Of a stretch of DNA of 64,000 nt, positions 10,810 through 24,580 are shown piece by piece. Under the pieces are notes generated by a model. It was not told where the DNA came from. It was given only the letters and a program-made list of their open reading frames with translations, and did no database searches. A program made the translations under genes and the position numbers. How positions within the stretch are numbered: position 1 is the first letter of the stretch; each line of letters begins with the position of its first letter. The DNA comes from Ephydatia muelleri (taxonomy: Eukaryota; Porifera; Demospongiae; Spongillida; Spongillidae): positions 186,001-250,000 of the forward strand of contig JABACO010000047.1 of the NCBI GenBank assembly GCA_013339895.1, in the 5' to 3' direction.

Positions 10810-13800
10810 ATGGCAGCGGTAAGTAAGCATGCCTGTGGAGATTTTGCGTGGATCATTAATCTTACCTGCACCACGGGCATACATGGATATACGCCAAATA
10901 GAGTTACATAATTGCTGTGATGGACTGATCGACGGTGCGGCGTTATGGTTGATAGCTAAGCAACAAGAATTATGTAAAAAGGCGTTTATACGTGTACATG
11001 TGTATTCTGCTATGTGTTTGATGGTTGAATGGTGTTTGTGTATATAATTATGCAAGTTGTAGTGAACAATTCCATATACATGTACATTTACCCGTCGACT
11101 ATATGTTGTATTAGAAATGGTGGGATCCAATATTGACTTCATTTGTCTTGTATACCTACCTATACATGTACATGTAAGGCACAACTCGTTACTGCCTCCG
11201 CTAGCGGGGATAATGCCACTGTGAAGAGACTGCTCTTGGAGGGTGTTGATGTGAACGGAACAAATAAAGTAAGGGAAAGAGCATGAAACTCAGTGATTGA
11301 AGTTGCCAGGATTCAGCATTGCAGATATATCGCTAAAACAATAACAATTACATCAATGGACTAAAGTAAAGCAATGCCAATATATTTCCTGCATGTGCAT
11401 GTGTGCGTGCTCAGACCAGCAGGTCCGTGTTGGCTTCTAGTGCAGTAGTTGGAACAATAGCTCTTCGTATCGTTAAACTTGCTTCATTACACTAGCCTCG
11501 TCCCAAAGCCCTATTTCGTATTAAATTACGAGGGTTAATAGTGTCCATTAGCCAGGTCCTCGCGCGCATGCACGCTTAGCCATTACTAAGAAACTTGCTA
11601 ATTATAATCGACAAACGCATATATTATATATCACGTTCTCAGCCTCGTCCCAGGCCTTCGTTGTGTAGATGATCACTTGTTCAATTATAATTACCAAGTT
11701 TTCTTGGTAATGGCATGCGTGCCCATGCGAGCGACAGGGAGCGAGGACTCCCAAACTAACCCTATTTTCCACCCCCGTAAGAGGGCCTGGGGACCGCATG
11801 TACGTGAAAATAATTAAAAATGATTAATTGACAGCAATGCGAAAATTGCCATCATTTTGCAAATCACAAAAGCTGTTTAGTTTCTATTTTGTTGCTCAGA
11901 TGCAATTTATGACATAGCTAAGATACATGCATTAATTTCGCAAGCCAGATGGTATACAATGGACTGGGGACTATGTCGCCAGTCCAATATACACTTGTTA
12001 GTAGCTCTAGGAGTCTGTCAAAGCAGCTAGTACATATCAGCTGTTAAATGCTAGTGAATTATGCTTTTATTAGTCAAACTCAAATGGCGCTCGCATTTAT
12101 ATAAATATCTATTTATTTTATATTTATTTTAGCAGTTTAGGCTATAGTCTAGATCTATATGACCTGGTAATTGGTATCTGAGCAGCTGATAGAAATGTAG
12201 ATTTATAATTACAACCAAACATTAATTTTTGTACGACATTAGCGTACATTCAACCATATTAAAAGCTCTGTGAGGGCGTACCATGTCATTTGAAACATCT
12301 CTTGTTGCCTCTGGGATGCCTGCATGCAGGGTCTGGCCTAGCCGGCGACTGGCCGGACTTTCGGTTTGGCCTGGCATCTCGTACCCAGACCTGACAGGCT
12401 GGGATCTGCCCACTAGGCGATGCATGAAGGCAGGGATTGTCACACCATTCATGTGTGGTAAATCTGCTACAAATCATTACTACATAACATTCGTTAAGTG
12501 AATTTATTTTAATGCAGACAAATGCAACTTCATTGTATGTGGCAAGTCAGAAAGGCCATCATGATGTAGTACAGACCTTGTTGAGAGCAGGTGCTGATGT
12601 GAATAGAGCAGTGTCTGTAAGTAGGCCTACCATGTGTACATGTATGTGAGTTGTACTGATTTCTACCAGTGTTTAAGCATTGCGAGTTGATCGTTTTAAT
12701 ATTCACTAGCATGGGCATGTGCAGAATATGTTTTGAAGGGGTGTTGCAAAAATAGAACATAGTCAGCAGTGTTTGGTGTAGTACCACATAATACCTATTT
12801 TTAATTATGAACTGGTATGCAATTTATATTTAGCTGAGCAGCAAACTTATATGTGTAATAGTTTTAGGATGGTTTATAAGCACAATGATATATATCTTGT
12901 CCAATACATACATGTATGTTTCATGGTCCCTGATCCGCTCCTGTGTTTCAAGGTTAAGTTCCTTAAATTCAATCCGTTGTATGTTTTATAGTTCTACACT
13001 ACTCCTAGGTTATAATAATCTTTGTAAGCTACTCACTGTGTCCAATGGCAGCCACATGGATATATCAATCACACGTCAATTATCCAAATTACCTATAGGT
13101 CATGATGTATGATTACCAGGGGGGTAAGGCTATGGTGATAAATTGTGAAGGTCGAATTGATTAGCATCAAATATTGGAATGTAAAAGAATATAGAATAGC
13201 TTAGGAAGTAAACAGTAAAAATGTAAAAATGTAAGACTGTCAATTATCAATGTAAAATCACTATTGATCAGGATGGTCGAACTCCATTATGGACAGCAAG
13301 TTATGATGGCAACCTTGAAACTGTAGTGATGCTTATTGAAGCAGGAGCTGATGTCAATCAGACTAACAAGGTTAGTTAGTACATCCAAAAAATAGTAATA
13401 TAATATGATTGATGATGATGATATTGTTTGTTTTGTCTATCAGAACAATTGGAGTCCATTGTGGGCTGCATGCTATTCTGGACACCTTGATATTGTGATA
13501 GCACTTATTGAAGCAGGAGCTGATACCACTCATCAGGATGAGGTTAGCAATATAAAGTTCTGTGTTCACATCATTGTGATGCGATATGCATATACATTGT
13601 GAGGGTCTGGGAACTACCTGACCCTCCTAACAGAGGTGACCTCACTTCTGGACTGGGGCCGCCACGTAGCCGTACAGACACATTGTTGACAGACAATAGC
13701 TAGAGAGACGATATAGGGGGCAGGTGCGGATGTTCAGGACTTCTCACTCTCTCTCTCTCTCTCTCTGGTGTGTACTTCTTGCCTTGCCTTGTGGGGTGAT

Positions 13801-16800
13801 GTTAAAGAGCTGTTGTCCTGCATGTTGTGTTGACTTTGCCGGACTCTGGTGGTGATCGCGGTACTGAGGAGGTGCAAGCACTAAGAACGCTGAGTTATCC
13901 CTGGTGGCCATGACATACATGCATATGTAACATAGCATAAGTATATGCCTTTAGAACTGCTAACAATTAAAAAAAATTAGAAAATTAAAAAAAATAGAAT
14001 AATAGTGCATTTACATAAATATTAAATGCTTTGCGTTTGAGGCAAATGTATTTTTTTTCACACCCAGCCGCTCTTATCAATAGTATTGTGTATTTTGAAA
14101 TCTCATGCATACTACTGTGGGAGAAATTCACATACATTTTAATTACAGAATGGGAAAACACCCCTTCAAATAGCAGTAGAGAGGTGCCACAAAGAAATAA
14201 TACATGTCCTGAAGAGTCCCCAGTCCAAGGTTAGCATGGGAGATTGGTAGTTATCGTAAAGCAATTTTCTATTTTTTTATAGCTTATATTATATGTGAAT
14301 GATACATTGCTTGTCAGATAAACACCTTAAAAACAATCATAGAAAATTGTACTGCTGCTACCAATTTCACTTATTGCTTTGAATTCTCCTCTTACGTTAA
14401 TGAAAAGAATTCTTGTTTTAATAACGGCAATCAACAGAAGGTCAAAGGTCGTGACATTTTTGAGCCTCTGAGTGCTTGGAATCAATTCCTACATGTATGT
14501 ATTTGCCATCAGAACAATTATATGCTGACTTCAGAAATGCATTAATCAACATGTGCAATATCTACAAAGCACTCATGGCATATACATGCCACACTAAAAC
14601 CCAGAAAATAAATCACCTTCTTCTCTATCTAATACTCCTCCTAATATTAATGATAAGTAAATATTGAATCAGTTTAAAAACTATATCATGAGCTAATGTA
14701 AGCATTAAAACATGCATCACTTTGTAGAACAACTTTTTAATATTTCTAAATATAGAAATATTGTGTATCTCATACAAATGTATTTCCATTCCCTCATTCT
14801 CTTCCTTTGTACACCTAATGTTCTCATTGAGAATGGTTTTGTAATTTGTTTTGTTCATTCTTGAATTATTAGTAACTACATACATGTATACATATTTCAT
14901 AACCCATACATAAGAAACATAGAATCCAGCAGCCAAATTATGAGTGTCTAGTCTGTAGTGCCATGCTGCAGCCTAAACACATGACATGGTGTCCTTATGG
15001 TGATGGCCTGAGATACATGATGTACGCTTTAACTTTTTTCTTATTTGTTGTTAGCAAAAATTATGCAGAAATTGACCCGGCTGTATACAGTAGGGCCTAT
15101 AGCGACAAATGCTATTTTAGCTAGTACAATAATACAACTCAAAATTGCATACATGAATGCGTGCATGTAATTTAAAACAATTAAAAGACTTACAAACAAA
15201 AACTCCCAAAAAACTTTGACGGCTGCCATTACGACCCACAAATCCATTGGCTACACTTTGAATATCAAGCAAATCCGTTTTGATCTTGGTGGCTGTGCAA
15301 TATAATGCACCAGTTCAGACTTGCTTGATTCATAGTGCTCCGGAGCCATGTCTTCAAGCGTTGAAGGGCACTGAACGACCTTTCACTGACTGCATTGGTA
15401 GCAGGCATCACTATAATTATTTTTGTCAGCTTGATGACTTCAGTGTATAACTCATGCTCTACTGATTTAAGAGACTGCAGGAATGCCACAATGCCTTTTA
15501 GTTTGGCACCTCCATTCAGATTCCTTACTTCAAGTCCAACATTAGAATGGAGAATGGGAAGCTGCGTAGCCAAACGTTCTTGGTTAAAGTCATCGGCATA
15601 CAACTGCATGCACAACATCACTAAAGTGTATAGTCTTCTAACTTAGCATAAGCATTGCACAGTATTTCTTCCAATTTGCACAGCACTGTATAGCCATCTT
15701 GATCAAAGCGATGCATTATTGTGTTTGTTACATGATTTATAATCCCTTCCTTTGTACACCGAAAGCTATCTTTGGAAAGTTTATTTTTGGCTGCTTGAGA
15801 AAGAATTCGAAAATCAGTAACTGCATCACTTTCACAATCAGCACCACTTTCACAATCAGCACCACATTCTTGGCTCATTTCAGTATTCACCACGCTGCTT
15901 ATAATCGCAGGATCACATCTAAATGAGGAACCGCAACTACATAATAAATCAACAGTACTTGGACTTCCACTCTGACCGCTGCACGAAATTATGGCTGCTG
16001 CAGCTACTAGTAGCTAGTGCATGGCAAATCATGCGATGGATCGTTTGACAATGCGCTACCTTGCTTCTTAAAGAACTTCAAGAGTGACATAGTACGTCGT
16101 CGTATGCGATTAAACTATACAAGTACATCAGGGGCTCATCCAGGGGGGGGGGGGGGGTGGATATGGTGCATGTGGCTAGCCACCTCCCCATGTTAAAGTG
16201 AGGTTTGGTAGGATCCTGCAACTATAACACTCCTATATTTGCAAATAGGGTTCTTCATTTGCAAATTCAGGACTGTTAGTTGTAGGATCCTAATAAACCT
16301 CACTTTTGCTTTCTGCACCACCAATCCTACATACCACCAATCACTTTCTCGATAGAGAAGTTTACTTGTTCATGTAAAAGTGAATGTAGAATAAAAAAGG
16401 GTATGACAGAAATGTCTAAGCAAATGGATTCATGTTTGTGGATATGATGGGCATCAGGCCATGCAATGGTTCTGTCACATTAATTTCGTCAAATTTAGTA
16501 GATGCGATACAAATAATGTTTTTGAATTAATTTTTGTCAATTTTATACAGGATGACACAACTCATGAAGAGAGAACCATTGCAGGTGAAAAACGGGCCAT
16601 TGTTGCTGAAGGAACTGCTATAATGAGAGCTGAAACAGCTGTGGATAGTGCTAATAATGCTGAAAAAGGTAAAAAGGCTGCTGAAAGTAAAACAGTCGGA
16701 TGGGGAAAGGAAAAAGCTATTACTAGTGATAAAAAATCTAAAATGGCAGAGAAGGCTGGGGCCTTTGAAATACGAACTATTGCTGCTGAGAACAGGGCAC

Positions 16801-18357
16801 TTGCTGCTGAAGAAAAGTGTAAACTGTTAGAAGGAAAATGTATTACTGCTATTAAAAGTTTAGCTGCTGCAGAGGACAAGGCAGCAGCCTCTGAAAGAAG
16901 AGCTTTGACTGCTGAAGAGGAGTGTGGTTATTTAAAAGCAAAGTTATTGGAAGCTTCCAAGAATGCTATTGCAGCAGAAGAAAGAGCTAGAATAGCTGAG
17001 GAAAGTGCTGAAAGGAGGGCCTCTAATAGTGATATAAGAAAAAATACTTCAGAAAAGTGCTTAGTTGTACATGAAACAAGAGCGGCTACAGCAGTGAATA
17101 GAGCCAGTAAGACTGAAGAAACTGTTTTAAAGGTACGTACATCTACATGTATACATTGTACGATATGATAATGTTAGTTTGTAATAGATCTGAGGTCATT
17201 TTTAAAATATATCTATCAACTACTATTTATGTACATGTAATTTGCTTTGATTAAAATTCATGCATGGAAAGTTTATAAACATATAGTGCAAGTACATCTT
17301 AATGTGTACAAGGTACATGTACATATGTATGTGCATTCACATATACTAAATGAATGCTTAGAGCTAGTTTAAAAACGATTTTGTATGATTATGATAATTA
17401 TGACATTTACATGTATATTTTTTGCATGTTCTAGTGCAACAAAGGTACTAATTTTTTTTCTTCCTATGTTTCTTATTGATATTGATGCAATAGCTGCTTC
17501 CAGATTTATGTTACAAGAATGTTAAAGTCCTTTGGAATGAAACAATAGGTAATGGAGCCTATGCAACAGTGTACAGGGCATTATGTGATGACCTCCAGTG
17601 TGCCGCAAAGGTACTCCACCCAGTTATCACCAATCGCAGGAATGTGCTCAAATTTCGCCAAGAGTGTGCAATTTTGAGTAATGCAAAACATCCAAATATT
17701 GTTCAGTACCTTGGCACACATGCCGAAAGTCCTGGAAAGTTTGCTATACTCATGGAGCTAATGAAGGAAAATCTTACTAGTTATCTGGAGGGATCCACCC
17801 ATCCCCTGCCACTTTGCACAGAGGTCAATCTTTGCCATGATATATCACAAGCACTTGTCTACTTGCATTCCAATAATATTATCCATAGAGACCTGTCTGG
17901 CAATAACGTCCTTTTTGGTGGAGACTTGAAGGTCAAAATCGCAGATTTTGGAATGTCCATTCTGGACGATTCTGCATTAGTACATCTCACTAGGGCTCCA
18001 GGCTGTGCCGCATACATGTCGCCACAAGCACTTGCAGACCCCTGTAAAGATTATACAAATAAATTAGACATATTCTCATTTGGAGTTTTGATTATTCAGA
18101 TACTGACTAGAATGGTTCCTGACCCTGGACCAGCAAAGAAGCAAGTACGTGTTAGTGATCCAAAGTACCCTATGCCAGTTGAAGTGCCTATTCCAGAATG
18201 TGAACGCCGCACTTCACATATCGAGCTGATTGATCCAGCCCACCTATTACTAAAACATGCTTTATCATGCATACGTGATGAGGAGAAAGACCGCCCATCA
18301 GCTCATGAACTGTGTGTTTACATCTTGGAAGTAAAAAAAGATAAAAAAATACAATGA
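10810..18357 (+). CDS. Ankyrin-repeat / Ala-rich coiled-coil / protein kinase gene
   Basis: Eight exons, all joined in phase 0, give a predicted 640-residue protein: 10,810-10,818 (M-A-A, tentative), 11,179-11,268, 12,518-12,616, 13,272-13,370, 13,444-13,542, 14,149-14,229, 16,551-17,132 and 17,494-18,357. Exons 2-6 each encode one ankyrin repeat (three are exactly 99 nt; motifs such as GADVN and TPLWTAS). Exon 7 encodes 194 residues of Ala/Glu/Arg-rich heptads, a likely coiled coil. Exon 8 holds a full kinase domain: glycine loop GNGAYATV, lysine in CAAKVL, HRDLSGNN and DFG. The APE motif reads SPQ, lacking the usual Glu. The HRDLxxxN signature suggests the tyrosine-kinase-like group. The first exon is the weakest call. 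The large intron 14,230-16,550 contains a hAT relic. Confidence 0.78.
13742..13767 (+). repeat. CT microsatellite in ankyrin-kinase intron
   Basis: A short run of CT dinucleotides within the intron after the exon ending 13,542. Confidence 0.85.
15265..15893 (-). pseudogene. hAT-family transposase C-terminal relic
   Basis: Two adjoining open frames on the minus strand (15,621-15,893 then 15,265-15,621) read as one transposase fragment. The second contains the diagnostic hAT dimerisation signature MPATNAVSERSFSAL followed by LKTWLRSTM. The upstream half (…KDSFRCTKEG, LEEILCNAY) is compatible with the preceding domain of this family. The N-terminal zinc finger and catalytic core are absent, so it is a truncated remnant lying antisense in the ankyrin-kinase intron. 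No terminal repeats were found. Confidence 0.75.
16141..16158 (+). repeat. Poly-G run
   Basis: A G homopolymer in the ankyrin-kinase intron; likely a transposon remnant. Confidence 0.7.
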
Positions 18358-18414
18358 CAGTGGTTGTTTTTAACTATAAACTCAATGTGATTATTTCCAT
18401 GTACACTGATATGA

Positions 18415-18800
18415 TCAAGGGCTAGTACACAGCAAATGCCGCCCCCCCCTTCCCAAAATTCTGGATCCGCCCCTGTTACCAACACGACTTTTCAGTTGTA
18501 ACATGATTTCCATTTCACTAGCAGCAGGTATGGTTATCATTGTACTAGTAACTAGCCCAATGACCTTTACTGGGACATCTGTAAGAGAGCAGGACATTTC
18601 CACAGAGGGAATGGTAAGCACCCTTCTACCACAGTTAATGATACTGCTGTTGGCCCCTAGGAAATCTAGCCCATATATTGCATCCACCATGATATCATCT
18701 ATGATACCAAATGATACCTTGAACTCTTTACCTCCTTCCACCACGACTGGGAAGAGCACACAGCCTTGGAAAGGTAAGTCCCCTATAAAGTGATCAAATA
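18415..18800 (-). pseudogene. Retropepsin-like fragment of an LTR retrotransposon
   Basis: The minus strand reads HFIGDLPF, VVVEGGKEFKVSF, then DAIYGLDFLGANSSIINC. The YGLDFL motif with the following hydrophobic strands is the C-terminal half of a retroviral-type aspartic protease. The catalytic DTG lies outside the preserved part. After VGN the frame runs into GGSRILGRGG, which comes from a separate repeat beginning GGGCGGATCC, so the fragment is cut by another element. No reverse transcriptase follows. Confidence 0.6.
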
Positions 18801-21180
18801 TTCTAGGTAGAGACAGACAGATGCCCCCATAATATTATCAATAACGACTACGTCGAATTGATAAAGTGATATACAATCATGTACATGTAGTTAGTACGCT
18901 TTTTTGCGGTACTCCCTCCTTCCTTTTAGTACAAGTACCAAGTGGCTGATATCTGGTACTTAATAATTAACTCTACTTCACAGGATTAATTGAGCTGATC
19001 ATGAATATGCCGAATATTTGATGATATGAGAGCGCGCGAAGTTCTGACAACGTGGTTACGCACATGTGCATGAGTACTACATGTTACATCAAAAGGCCGC
19101 CTAGGGGTAAAATATTTAAAAAATAATACAATAATGAACTAACTGTCAGAAGTACTTTATGTCAGGCCACTGGCATTCTAAAAACTACCTAATTCAATCC
19201 ATACCTATGGATGACCTCTACTGATTCAAAGCGTATCTTTCTTCCACGCTGCTCTCATTTCTTTGAGGTCTCTGAAGCCTAATTTATGATGATGTCATGC
19301 CACTCTTGGTCAATGCTTTGCTGCACCTCTAGGGGGAGAAGCTTCTGGCCATCCCCTGACTTCCCTCCATCTTTACGCACTCTACCCGTAAGCTCGTATA
19401 TATAATCGTAATATGCGATATATCGCGATATTTTGTTTGGTAATAAACGTGCATTGGATATACGGAGATAGACGGATGAATAGACGGAGATAGATGAAAG
19501 ATAGACGAAAAGTACAACTTTCTCATAAAACATTTTTAGCAACACATTTTAACTACATCATACTGCATAACTACAATAGGTCTAATTACACCAATACTAT
19601 AGTATATATGTACTGCATATAGCACATTACATCGATTACTATAGCACAACACTAATTAAAGACTATGCTTGGAAAAGATTCAAGTCTCTTGGATAAATAA
19701 GTCCAATCAACATGAATAAGACATGAATAGTCTTTCCCATTCTTAGCTAAGTCTCCACTGCATCACACGTGGCCACTACCCTAATAGCCCAGACAACTGA
19801 CTCCATACATGTAGCAATTATTTCAACCATCACTACACACCCAAATGACACTACATCATAAACACACTACACACGTACATGTGTTCTCTACTGAAAAGTA
19901 ACCACCCTTAAAGGTGATGATATCATTGCTATATATCCAATACTGCAGTCTTCGTTTATTTTTCAATGTATACGGTGGTCCTTGCCCACATTGATAACAA
20001 TATGTGTGCTTTCAATTTGGTGAATGGACATGGTGACCTGTGCAAAAGGGCTTTTGTCTAGGTCTGGATGGAACCGGAGAATGATCTGCAGTTGTACAAT
20101 GTGATGAAACCATTGTGATCCTCTATATAACTTCCACAAGGCTTGTAAATCGATACTGTACACATGCTACTAAAAATTTACTACAGGTTTACGATTGCAG
20201 CATATGACATCCCCTTCCCAGATGAAGTCAAGTCCCCAGTCCAGCTACATATCCAGAAATGAGCGGTCAAAAGTCAGAATAATTTACTCTGTTTGCTCAT
20301 TTGATGCTAGGGATGTTCATGTACCGGTTTGCGAATCACCGAATATTCCCGTATAACTTCCCATACCAATGTATGGGTTATAGTTGTATACCAAGGACGC
20401 CAGATTTTTCCCAGGATTTGAAATTTGAAAATGTTAGTACACTACATTTGTTATGATTTTTAGTGGTGTCGCCGTATTTTTCCTATTTAAGCTGGGGCTT
20501 CCCTAGGATTGTCATAACATTGTCCCCAAATGTACAGGTAGTCAATGAGAAGGGTTTCTCATTACAATATTCCACGGTCATTTGTGCCAATACCTTTACG
20601 ATTTACGATTTTGATATTTGAAAATAACATAGCTAGTACATCGAAGAACTATAAAATGTACTAAAAACTAGGCCTTCCTATAGAAAAATCGGCTTCCATA
20701 CCCGGGAGAAGCATTTCATGCGTTCCTCCATCTCGTGCCTCAAAATTGACTCACGTGCGGATAGTACCATACAGATAATGCTGTGTAGTTGAAGTGTGGC
20801 CCTCCTTCAGTTTTTTGATGGCATGAAATCGGTCCCAGACCTCTCATCGCGCTGCCCAAAAAGGTTTTCTACCAGTTGAGTTACTATGCGATCGGGATCG
20901 TTTGTATAAATCGCGCATACAGTACCATCCAGACGTAGCTTCTTGACACACGCGTGCGCGCGTCACGAGTGATACCCGTGCGTGACTCGAGCATACTTGT
21001 GTTTCACACGCATCAGGTTAGTCGTGGCACGAAGCGACATTTTCGATACACGAACTCGCGTGATGGCACCCACTCCCTCAGTTGTAAAATACTATGGACA
21101 AAATTTCTACAATTCAGGAGCCCTTTGCTTGAATGCAAAACTAATTTGTTTGTGAAGCCAGAACAGAGTTAGACTATGAG
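18801..21180. other. Gene-poor stretch
   Basis: One minus-strand open frame (19,279-19,545) ends in a hydrophilic stretch (VRKDGGKSGDGQKLLPLEV, then SIDQEWHDII), and another frame continues it as LGFRDLKEMRAAWKK. This looks like a decayed coding fragment of a protein I do not recognise. The rest shows no gene, RNA or obvious repeat. Confidence 0.4.
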
Positions 21181-21183
21181 CTG

Positions 21184-21250
21184 TGTGTGTTGTTAGTGTG
21201 TGTGTGTGTGTTTGTATTGTGTGTGCGTGTGTGTGCGTGTGCGTGCGTGT

Positions 21251-21282
<32 letters not shown>

Positions 21283-21285
21283 ACT
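21184..21285 (+). repeat. GT microsatellite
   Basis: Alternating GT with occasional GC and AT interruptions. Confidence 0.95.
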
Positions 21286-21302
21286 ACACAGCCAATAATC
21301 TA

Positions 21303-21570
21303 TTATTGTAGCGACATTGATACGGTATTGTTACAAGATGTTATCAGCATTGATACAGGGTAGTGTACAATCCTGTTTACAATGACTTCGGGCAAAGTTG
21401 ATACAATCTCGATGCAGCAGTCTAGTAACAGCATTGATATCAACTTGTATCTTTCATGTATCAATACTGTAACAATACCGTTTATTCATCAATATTGTAC
21501 CAAGCTGTATTGCTCAACCCTGTACCAGTATTGATAACCTTGTATCAGTATTGATAAGGCGGATGTAAAT
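21303..21570. repeat. Degenerate ATTGATAC-type repeat array
   Basis: Words such as CATTGATAC, GTATTGATA, TATTGTTACA and their complements recur about every 20-30 bp in both orientations. It looks like a decayed minisatellite rather than coding sequence, and it stops just before the next gene. Confidence 0.55.
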
Positions 21571-21578
21571 AACTTTAA

Positions 21579-24500
21579 TTAAATTCTGCTTAGGGATGTA
21601 GGCGATATACAGTACCAGTTGTAGCAATACATTTTGTTACTAAAGTCATGTATAAAATGCAGCTTTGTTTGAGACATTGGCTCTCTTTCAATCTGTACAG
21701 GTGTTGGCCCCTCTTCAAAGTGGCATGTTGCTGAGCATTGGTGTACAAAGGAAACTGCTCTTTTGATGTTTGTTGCTGCAATTGCTATGACTTTGTTTGA
21801 CAGCTCAAACAGGGCACAATCACAGTCATTGAGTACAGCTTCCCCACGGCTAGTAGTGAGAGGTTGAAAAGCCTGAATTAAACAGAATGCAGTTCCTCTG
21901 TATTTTGGTTTGCAGGCTACAAGCATAACTCCAAACTTGGCATCCTGCATGGGTCAATGAGTCTGTATCATAATAGCACTAACAATTGTTACATGTTTCA
22001 CCTGACTGATGTTGTCTAGTTCTACATATTCACCACAACAGACAATCTGTGTTGCCCAAGACACAGTGCCTCTGTACTCAATGACTTCATCACTCAGGTT
22101 GTACATGTCAAGGGATAGTTCATAGGATGAAGTGAGGGTAGAGAGATGGCAGGGTTCACTGCCATGAAGTGAAACAACTATATTCTGCAATTGCATTGCT
22201 TGGGAGTTGCGACATACCTATTATAAGAGATACAATCACCACAGTACAAATGCATGACAAAACGCTCACAAAATGCAGTGTTCCAGGTCAATTGATTTCA
22301 CGGTCGTAGAGCTCCCTGATGGACGTACCATTAATATAGTGTTGGATTTGTGGAAGTTTAAACAGAGTAGAATTACCACTGGAAAATGAAACACATTATT
22401 ATTATTTTTAAACATGTATGACAACACTTACTCTCCATTTGTGCCATGTGTAATATTTCTCATATACTGCAAATGTGCAAAGTTAATTGCAATGTCCCGG
22501 CTAGGTGACTTGTGGTTCCCATAAACATTCTGTGCCCTTACAGAAGCATTGAACGACTCACACCTATATGGTTAAAGGTACTAGTCATGTTTGTAAGCAA
22601 TGCAAGATCATATTACCTTTCTGCACAGAATGCTGATGTAGGTCCAAACTGGAACATACACGGAACAATATGGAGAAATAGATGTACTTTCTGCTTTTGT
22701 AGCATTTCTGGCATATGGATTTTAACAGCTTGAACAAACATGTCGCAAATGCTGTTCCATTCTGCAGCCCGAGATGATGTAAAATAGCTGCAATATGTCA
22801 TTTCAAAAACCTACATACACAAACCATGAGCCAGTTATTTAAAAATGCCATGAACCTTGTATGGTCTAAATACCTTGGTATAAAACAGAAGTACCAATTT
22901 CTCTCCTTCAGTCAAGTAGGGAACATGGCCATTTGAGACCATGCTTTAAAGTCACGGCCACAAAAATATCTGCAAACATTTCCATACATTTTGACCTGGA
23001 ACCCAGAGGTGTTAAAAGCTCGTATCCTTGCAAGAATTTCTTCTTTCTGCTTTGCAGATAATTTGGGAATTATTTTTTTTTTTCAAGATATACTTGCACG
23101 GGCCAAGTAGTATTGTGTGCAGAACTTCAATTGGTAAAGATCTTAAAAAAATAATCTAACTTAAATATATGTATAATTATGTATATATGAGTGTCCAATT
23201 ACCCTTAAAATAATTTCAGGAGAAGCAAGAGAAAAGTAATGCTCGTATTGAAATGTATGCCTAATAGTAAATTCAGTGCCTTTTAACTTTATGGATCAAC
23301 CTCTTTGAAAATCAAGAAAATCAAAACTACACAGAAGGAATACTTAGCTAGACCCTTTCCCATATATTGTACGAAGGTATTAAGTTTGACTGCATGCACT
23401 TAACACTTACAAGAAAATGTCTCCAAGGAAATGAAACCATGGGTTGTTGGTGATTTCACGCAGTCCAAATCTCTTCCGCACCTCAGTTTTTGCATATTCA
23501 CTTACTTCAAGTTCAATTTGCAGAGTCTGCATTTGAGCTTGCATTAAGTTCCGTTGTTCACAGACGATGGTTGGAGAATCATTCTTATCAGCCTGTGCAA
23601 ACAAAATCACATCACCTTCCTAGTTCTTACCTATAATTAACTTACCATGCAAATGCGGCAATATTTTAGTGCTGTGCTCCCAAGATGTCCTAACAGCTCT
23701 GATGCACGTGGGTTGTCACAGATAATCAATATAAGAGGTGCAATCACTAGAGCAGTAGTGCAAGCGCTAGCATCATACACCTCAATACCAGTTGTTTCTA
23801 ACACATTCAGCTCAGAAACAATTTGCTGACTCATCTCTAAAGGTGTCACTTTGTCTGAACAACACACAAAATGAATATTTGATACTTTGCTATTCTCGTG
23901 GCGAGGAAGGCTTGCTAGCAAAAGGTACCAACAGACAAATTTGTGCCACTTTTTGCTACAATTGCCACTTGTATCGTCACAAAATTAAAAAAGTGGTACC
24001 ATAATCGCAGGTCGGCCACTAGCCTTTTCCTTAAGCGGATGAGGTGTGAGATACTTGTCAATGTCCTGCAAGTATATAAATAATAAAGTAACGATAAGCT
24101 ATGCCCAAAGAACATTACCTGTGAGCTTAGCCTTTCAAATTTACTTCCATCCCATTTTATTAGAGATGATGAAGGCTGAGCAAGGTGGGATACTTGAGTC
24201 AAATGGATGGTGAGTTTGTTTAGAATGATGCCACAATCTTCTGGAAAGTATACATCTTCAGGATACGAAGTTATGTGATGAATGCGTCCTTGTCAATAAC
24301 AGGTTCTATTTCAACATGCAACTCATTTGAAGAACCCTGGATAAGTAAGCAATTAACTGGTGATTTGAAATCTATATATACGTTACGCACGTATTGTAAA
24401 TGTGTTACAGAACGCGTAACAAGTGTACCTGCTTGAAAAATGACAGAACGACTCCTTTTGTCATACCAATGTCATTGTGGTGAAAATAAACCCAATCGCG

Positions 24501-24580
24501 TACAAATATTCCCTCTCCATGAGGTAGTGACACCATCGGTGTAGCAAACCTGGGATTTTCATTCCAACACTTTCCATGAT
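21579..24580 (-). pseudogene. Multi-exon transposase-like gene (Plavaka/CACTA-like), decayed
   Basis: A spliced minus-strand gene. Visible exons include 24,430-24,570 (…WVYFHHNDIGMTKGVV), 23,644-23,921 (CDNPRASELLGHLGS then KYCRIC), 23,407-23,610, 22,617-22,810, 22,432-22,563 (NVYGNHKSPSRDIA), 22,329-22,378, 22,002-22,184 and 21,579-21,944 (stop). Three neighbouring junctions keep phase (22,810→22,617→22,432→22,378). The DNPxASE…CRxC and GNxxxPSRDIA motifs recall, from memory, proteins of Plavaka/CACTA-group elements. That assignment is tentative. A frameshift near 22,912 and a phase mismatch between 22,329 and 22,184 suggest decay. No terminal inverted repeats were identified, so a domesticated host gene is not excluded. 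Confidence 0.45.

Noticed and set aside
16562..16879. Minus-strand 105-codon open frame
   Set aside because: It is the shadow of the Ala-rich coiled-coil exon of the ankyrin-kinase gene on the plus strand.
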